Source: Candidatus Omnitrophota bacterium (GTDB lineage Bacteria > Omnitrophota > Gorgyraeia > Duberdicusellales > 4484-171). Taken from it: a DNA stretch of 12,435 nucleotides. Below the pieces are notes generated by a model, which was not told the origin of the DNA, did not search any database, and was given only the letters and a program-made list of their open reading frames with translations. This document shows positions 9,301-12,435 of the stretch, in pieces. Every line of letters starts with the position of its first letter. The stretch's first letter is position 1. Where the stretch lies: assembly GCA_023818995.1 (NCBI GenBank), contig JAMWDA010000029.1, positions 1 through 12,435 of the forward strand, in the 5' to 3' direction. Both the position numbers and the translations under genes were made by a program.

Positions 9301-9444
9301 CAGAGGAACTTCCTCGGCAGACAAATAGGGATTAATGAGAAGTCTTAAATACCTCTTAGCGAGAGCGTAAGTCTTACCCCCTCCTGCAGAAGATTCTACC
9401 ATCACTACCTCAGGAAACGATAGATGGGTCTTAATTGTAGACAT
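6307..9444 (-). CDS. addA: AddA/RecB-like UvrD-family helicase-nuclease
   Basis: The ATP-driven 3'-5' helicase and nuclease subunit of an AddAB-like double-strand-break repair complex. The 1045-residue protein carries the superfamily 1A motifs in order: Walker A SSAGGGKT at 18-25; ITFTNKA at 54-60; QTIDSF at 121-126; DEFQD (Walker B) at 376-380; VGDKKQAIYRFRGGE at 406-420; NWRSQ at 444-448; TIHKSKGLEFD at 738-748; and LYVALTRPR at 814-822. The C-terminal RecB-family nuclease has His906 in GEMLH, Asp985 in RIDR, Asp998 and Lys1000 in WIIDYK, and a following KQVEEY. Both activities should be functional. The size is a little below Bacillus AddA (about 1230). The pair with addB downstream argues against a stand-alone UvrD or PcrA. 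An in-frame TAG three codons upstream makes the ATG at 9444 the first available start, though the nearest AAGG is about 18 bases away. No RecC or RecD homologue is in the window. Confidence 0.9.
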   Translation of the reverse strand: MSTIKTHLSFPEVVMVESSAGGGKTYALAKRYLRLLINPYLSAEEVPLKNVLAITFTNKATLEMKGRILDLLKKIALDAFASIDEEKDILNNLGVDKDFAMKKAHKVLDEIIMHYNFFSIQTIDSFVNSLLSGCALHIERSANFTVKKDYTELISYCLDLAIEEAFYKEELYKILEEFLRHYLFVENKSGWFPKEDIKRLMQFLFSLSNRYGKLFKTYEGDSNEIIKKKRAIFNSMKKLSLCLPSGLNGHIKRSIFGFLQKNKDLFEISELPKAFVQLVPPMNKNFLSDSKFERRWQRLSHRIRELVELDSLIAYNPYLKLFHRIIELFKLVAIKEDVIFLEELNSKTYQLLDGKEISLPELYYRLAVRFNHYLIDEFQDTSLLQWRNLEAMIEDALSRGGSLFYVGDKKQAIYRFRGGESSLFDEVRNKFVQFNVREERLTKNWRSQKEIVEFNNRIFSPDNIADFLKVSGIGEELCNQGKIIREIIDNFKDSFQSYDEKNKFGYVEVERLNEEDQDERNELMKGKIVSLIRDLRGRFKYKDIAILTRDNDEVQLITSWLMEENIPVESEKTLNVVEQPLIKELISLLKFLYSPIDDLSFAGFILGDIFRELTSLSYQELAEFIFSSYRKQKINNQLPLYRLFREKYPKHWDTYIEYFFKIVGFISLYDLIVRIYQKYSFYDRFKGYEVFFLKFLEVIKSKEDEYRDIGEFIDYLKRAPKEDLYVNLVGSDSVKVLTIHKSKGLEFDVVIIPFLRIDITPQIVKGLHSYIDATSPDNLGLIKITKMHREYSFNLNKVYIHNYKNACIDELNTLYVALTRPRYELYIFIPKKSSGNFNKANYVIPNSFTRAGSKVAYDKEEEKAKQILIEPQNLQHKDWWEKVREEFIEIDYFKERENILKGEMLHYALSFIDNLSKEDKSVLLKRAIGYLRAKYPFVGDFQEYENVLNNILDSEVLKQFFYIPDGVVYKEKEIVNRFGETKRIDRMIIRGKKIWIIDYKSSQENLEEHKKQVEEYMNIVKDIYPNYEVRGFIIYLDKIKVVGID

Positions 9445-9486
9445 ACAATACTAAGTTTAATACCTTAAGAAATGCAGTTTAAATGT

Positions 9487-10539
9487 TTATAATTCTATAA
9501 GCCTATACTCAGTAGTTCCTAAACCTATCTCTTGTGCATAGGTGAATTGCTCCATATAAGGAGTTTGAGGGTGAATTTCTTTAAAAATATCTCTCTTTTC
9601 TCTATCTATAAGTAGGTCTAAACTTGCTTTATCTAAAGCCACAGGGTCATAACTTAAAAGCACTCCTAAATCTTGACAATAGCCTCTTTCCTCTTTATTC
9701 ATACAATCGCACTCTTTAGTAATAAATACACAAAAATTTATATGAATGCTGCTCTTGCCTTTTAAAGAAGCAAAAGCATACTCTACTATTCTTTCCTGAA
9801 TAAGAGTATAGGCTTCTGACCAATTAATAATTATTGCTCTTAAGGGGCATAAACTCATACACTGTCCACAACCTATGCAACTTTTACTTACTATACAAAA
9901 TTTATCACCATCTTTTTCTATACATTGAGATGGACAATTATTGAAACAAAGACCACAACCTTTACATTTGTTTTTATCTATATAAGGTGAAATTTCACAA
10001 TGTTGAGCCAACTTACCTCTTCTACTCGCTATACCCATACCTAAATTCTTTATAGCTCCCCCAAAACCTGTAAGCATATGACCTTTAAAATGAGATAGGC
10101 AGAGAATAAAATCTATATCTTTCCATATAAAAGAAAGGTAACACTTCTTAAAATGTTTTTTATTTATCTCTACCTCTACATAATCGTTACCCCTTAACCC
10201 ATCACCAATAATAATAGGTATACCTAACTTATCAAAACCATGAGCCTTAGCCAAACTAATATGATCAATAGCGTTCATCCTATCACCGTAATATAGAGTA
10301 TTAGTATCAAAAAGGAAAGGTTTGGTTTTATAATTTTTTAAATATCTAACTAAAGGTAAGAGAAAATTGGGATTAACAAAAGATTTATTTCCCCTCTCCC
10401 CAAAGTGTATCTTTATACCTACCAAATCATCTTTTTTTATCTTCTCTTTGAAGTTAGCTTTTTCTAACAAATCCAAGATAACTTGCGGTTCTTTAAGTAA
10501 CTGTTGATAACTTATTTTTTTAAAGAATACATCTACCAT
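9487..10539 (-). CDS. DUF362 protein with two [4Fe-4S] ferredoxin motifs
   Basis: A 350-residue iron-sulfur protein of the DUF362 family, whose biochemical role I cannot assign. The N-terminal part contains the family-typical GIKIHFGE at 41-48 and KGHMLTGFGGAIKNLGMG at 152-169. A two-cluster ferredoxin segment follows: Cys192, Cys195, Cys198 and Cys202-Pro, then Cys221, Cys224, Cys227 and Cys231-Pro. Each has the CxxCxxCxxxCP spacing, and together they should bind two low-potential [4Fe-4S] clusters. The C-terminal part has CDC at 277-279 and SYDPVALDKASLDLL at 296-310, again typical of DUF362; Cys270 and Cys288 flank the CDC. There is no signal peptide or membrane helix, so it is probably cytoplasmic. 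It begins one base after the PilZ gene stops, implying co-translation. An electron-transfer or redox-linked role is inferred only from the clusters. Confidence 0.88.
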   Translation of the reverse strand: MVDVFFKKISYQQLLKEPQVILDLLEKANFKEKIKKDDLVGIKIHFGERGNKSFVNPNFLLPLVRYLKNYKTKPFLFDTNTLYYGDRMNAIDHISLAKAHGFDKLGIPIIIGDGLRGNDYVEVEINKKHFKKCYLSFIWKDIDFILCLSHFKGHMLTGFGGAIKNLGMGIASRRGKLAQHCEISPYIDKNKCKGCGLCFNNCPSQCIEKDGDKFCIVSKSCIGCGQCMSLCPLRAIIINWSEAYTLIQERIVEYAFASLKGKSSIHINFCVFITKECDCMNKEERGYCQDLGVLLSYDPVALDKASLDLLIDREKRDIFKEIHPQTPYMEQFTYAQEIGLGTTEYRLIEL

Positions 10540-10540
10540 A

Positions 10541-10888
10541 TTAGAAAAACTTCTCTTTTAATCTTTGATAATAGTAATTAATAAATCGTTCCTCTTTAGC
10601 TTCTTCTATATCTACAATCTGTGCACCGGTAAGATAACCTCTTTCTTCATCTATAAATTCTGACCATACTACCACCACTTTAAGTTTTACGGAATCTAAA
10701 TCTTTAGTTATAAAATAGTCTATAAGCAAAACTTGACCACTCTGCCATTCTTCCTTAGAAGAAAAACATATACCCATAATACTTAGATTAAAAGATTTCC
10801 CCTCTACGTAACGGCCGGTCTCATTCAATGGCCTAATCTCTAAGAAATCTCCCACTTCAAACCTTAAAAATCTTCTACGATTATCCAT
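10541..10888 (-). CDS. Small PilZ-domain protein, putative cyclic-di-GMP receptor
   Basis: A 115-residue single-domain protein. It opens with RRRFLRF, giving the RxxxR arm (Arg5 and Arg9), and about 25 residues later has NLSIMG (34-39), which fits the (D/N)xSxxG motif. Together these are the two cyclic-di-GMP-binding elements of PilZ domains, and the rest of the length fits the six-stranded barrel plus a C-terminal helix. It should therefore bind the second messenger and pass the signal to an unknown partner. No output domain is attached, as in many YcgR-less or adaptor-type PilZ proteins. It sits 17 bases after hisA and 1 base before the DUF362 gene. Its GGGAG lies only 2 bases from the ATG, an unusually short spacing, but no other in-frame start exists nearby. 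Its target cannot be deduced from the sequence. Confidence 0.85.
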   Translation of the reverse strand: MDNRRRFLRFEVGDFLEIRPLNETGRYVEGKSFNLSIMGICFSSKEEWQSGQVLLIDYFITKDLDSVKLKVVVVWSEFIDEERGYLTGAQIVDIEEAKEERFINYYYQRLKEKFF

Positions 10889-10905
10889 AACTCCCTTTTG
10901 TAAAT

Positions 10906-11616
10906 CTATTTTAGTAATTTAATCGCTTCTCTTAAATCTATCAATCCCTCATACAAAGCTTTACCTATGATTACTCCCTGAATAAAGGGGATTTTTTCTT
11001 TAATAATTTTTAAATCATCTTGGGAACTAATCCCTCCCGAAAAAATAACATTTAATCCTTCCATAACTTTTAAATCTCTTAAGTTGGATGCTTCTATCCC
11101 TAACAGTGTTCCATCTCTACTAATATCTGTATAAACTATCCATTTAACTCCCTCATCTTTAAGATATAGGATGTAATCTCGTAAACTAAATTGACTTCTT
11201 TCTTCCCATCCTAAGGTCATAACTTTACCATCAAGCACATCCACACCTACAGCTATTTTCTCCTTAAAAATATTGACTACCTCTTTTAAAAAATTAGGCT
11301 CAGTTGCTTTAGAACCAATAATAACTCTTTTAACTCCCATACTTATCACATAATCTATTTTCTTTAAAGAACGTAACCCTCCTCCTAACTGTATATCAAT
11401 ACCTAATTTTATAAGTTCCCCTATTAAATCTAAATTATCCCCTTCACCAAAGGCAGCATCCAAATCAATTATATGGAGTATACTTGCTCCCTCCTCTTTC
11501 CATCTTTTTGCTACACTACAAGGGTTTAAACTATAAATCTTCTCTCTATCTCTTTTACCTTGATAAAGTCTAACTACTCTCCCTTTCCTAATATCTATAG
11601 CAGGTATAACCAACAT
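10906..11616 (-). CDS. hisA: Phosphoribosylformimino-5-aminoimidazole carboxamide ribotide isomerase
   Basis: Catalyses the Amadori rearrangement of ProFAR to PRFAR, the fourth step of histidine synthesis, in the cytoplasm. The 236-residue (beta/alpha)8 barrel opens with LVIPAIDI, whose Asp8 is the expected catalytic acid/base. The second catalytic aspartate is most likely Asp126 in VGVDVLDGK, with Thr163 in YTDISRDGT alongside. Phosphate-binding loops are visible at LGGGLR (77-82) and in the SGGIS (193-197) and IIGKAL (216-221) stretches. I chose the ATG at 11616, one base after the hisH stop, because HisA proteins usually begin right at this strand. The frame also opens at a TTG (11628), which would add MNVD and overlap hisH by 11 bases. 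The TrpF-like dual activity of PriA cannot be ruled in or out by eye, but nothing suggests it. HisF, which uses the product, is not encoded next to it. Confidence 0.95.
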   Translation of the reverse strand: MLVIPAIDIRKGRVVRLYQGKRDREKIYSLNPCSVAKRWKEEGASILHIIDLDAAFGEGDNLDLIGELIKLGIDIQLGGGLRSLKKIDYVISMGVKRVIIGSKATEPNFLKEVVNIFKEKIAVGVDVLDGKVMTLGWEERSQFSLRDYILYLKDEGVKWIVYTDISRDGTLLGIEASNLRDLKVMEGLNVIFSGGISSQDDLKIIKEKIPFIQGVIIGKALYEGLIDLREAIKLLK

Positions 11617-11617
11617 A

Positions 11618-12226
11618 TCAACATTCAAAGATAAAATTTCTACAAACTTTTAACCCTAACTCCTGACTCTTTTCAGGATGGAACTGTACTGCCCAGATAT
11701 TACCTTTATTTAAAGAAGAAACGAATTTTATTCCGTAATTAGTAAATCCTAAAATAACCTCTTTTTGATAAGGCAAACAATAATAAGAGTGTGCAAAGTA
11801 AAAAAAACTATTATTCTTTATATCTTTAAATAATCCCTCTCTATTTGACTCTATCGTTACTCTATTCCAACCCATATGAGGAACGATTAAACCTTTTTGA
11901 GAGAATCTTTTTACTTCTCCTTCTATTACTCCCAAACCATTAACTTGTAAAGCTTCTTCGCTTATCTTAAAAAGTAGGTGCATTCCTAAACATATACCTA
12001 AGAAAGGAACATTTTCTCTTACTCTCTCTTTTATGAGATTAAAAATCTTCCTCTTTTTTAATTCTCTTACTGCTTTACCAAAATGTCCTACTCCTGGTAA
12101 AATAATCTTCTTTGCTCTTTTTATAATCAGAGGGGAATCGGTAACAACATATCTAACACCCAAATAAGCTATAGCCTTAGCAACACTTCTTAAATTACCC
12201 ATTCCATAATCAATAATTACTATCAT
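11618..12226 (-). CDS. hisH: Imidazole glycerol phosphate synthase, glutaminase subunit HisH
   Basis: Hydrolyses glutamine and passes ammonia to HisF, which makes imidazole glycerol phosphate and AICAR. The 202-residue class I amidotransferase shows the start DYGMGNLRS (6-14), the oxyanion strand PGVG (44-47), the nucleophile Cys79 in GICLGMH, PHMGWN (116-121), FAHSYY (144-149), and His183 and Glu185 in QFHPEKS. The catalytic triad Cys79-His183-Glu185 is complete. The length matches the family (about 200). One oddity is His83, where nearly all HisH proteins have glutamine (GMQ). Its ATG directly abuts the hisB stop (TAA then ATG), so translation is probably coupled. HisH normally works as a heterodimer with HisF, which must be encoded elsewhere. 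Confidence 0.95.
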   Translation of the reverse strand: MIVIIDYGMGNLRSVAKAIAYLGVRYVVTDSPLIIKRAKKIILPGVGHFGKAVRELKKRKIFNLIKERVRENVPFLGICLGMHLLFKISEEALQVNGLGVIEGEVKRFSQKGLIVPHMGWNRVTIESNREGLFKDIKNNSFFYFAHSYYCLPYQKEVILGFTNYGIKFVSSLNKGNIWAVQFHPEKSQELGLKVCRNFIFEC

Positions 12227-12435
12227 TTAATCAATGATACCTTTTGTGGAGGGAATTTGTTTACGACGCGGATCGATTTGCGTAGCATAATCCATGGCTT
12301 TGCCCAAAGCTTTAAATAAAGCCTCTAATATATGATGTAGATCTCCTTCCCCTGATTTTATATTGTAAACGAAACTTATTCCCGAATGATTAACTAAAGC
12401 CTCTAGGAACTCTTGCGCATGTTTAAATGTAAAAC
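12227..12435 (-). CDS. hisB: Imidazoleglycerol-phosphate dehydratase, C-terminal fragment (5' end outside window)
   Basis: The last 68 or so residues of the enzyme that dehydrates imidazole glycerol phosphate to imidazole acetol phosphate, the sixth step of histidine synthesis. I translated this from the minus strand. It includes HAQEFLEALVNHSGISF, then DLHHILEALFKALGKAM, whose two histidines and glutamate belong to the second manganese-binding motif, and it ends with the characteristic IDPRRKQIPSTKG followed by three residues and TAA. The usual asparagine before the HH pair (NxHH) is aspartate here, a conservative change. Whether it is monofunctional or fused to a histidinol phosphatase cannot be told, because the N-terminus is outside the window. 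The stop codon directly abuts the hisH ATG. Confidence 0.93.
   Translation of the reverse strand, partial: FTFKHAQEFLEALVNHSGISFVYNIKSGEGDLHHILEALFKALGKAMDYATQIDPRRKQIPSTKGIID

Noticed and set aside
3456..9444. Phage or plasmid defence island around the nuclease-helicase pair
   Set aside because: The motif set matches housekeeping AddAB, and the flanks are biosynthetic and transport genes; no integrase, transposase or restriction gene is present.
11617..11628. TTG start of hisA giving an MNVD extension
   Set aside because: It would overlap hisH by 11 bases, has no ribosome site, and HisA proteins normally start at the strand encoded from the ATG at 11616.

Overview
The window is a compact, AT-rich bacterial segment (roughly one third G+C, judged by eye). 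All nine genes lie on the minus strand, so transcription runs from high to low coordinates. The longest gap between genes is about 50 bases. I see no tRNA, rRNA, mobile element, CRISPR array or long repeat.

Read in the direction of transcription, the right end is a histidine biosynthesis block: the 3' end of hisB, then hisH and hisA, with gaps of 0 and 1 base. HisF, the cyclase partner of HisH, would normally follow hisA but does not. Instead come a small PilZ-domain protein (a likely cyclic-di-GMP sensor) and a DUF362 protein carrying two [4Fe-4S] ferredoxin motifs, one base apart. Next is a pair of large DNA-repair genes, an AddA/RecB-type helicase-nuclease and an AddB-type nuclease with an iron-sulfur staple. 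They should form the complex that processes double-strand breaks for recombination. After a 50-base gap with a possible promoter comes an MgtA-type magnesium P-type ATPase. Last is a DegT/DnrJ/EryC1/StrS sugar aminotransferase whose 3' end lies beyond the window.

The organism is a free-living-type, probably Gram-negative bacterium that makes its own histidine. The low G+C, the AddB without a Walker A motif, and the mixture of his, PilZ, ferredoxin and recombination genes in one run would fit an uncultured lineage such as Omnitrophota. That is an impression from family resemblance, not something the sequence proves.

Most genes belong to well-known families and look intact. The points most worth a second look are the missing hisF, the PilZ-DUF362 pair between histidine and recombination genes, a glutamine-to-histidine change in the HisH active-site loop, a possibly leaderless mgtA start, and a C7 tract inside addB. 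I found no convincing wholly new system.
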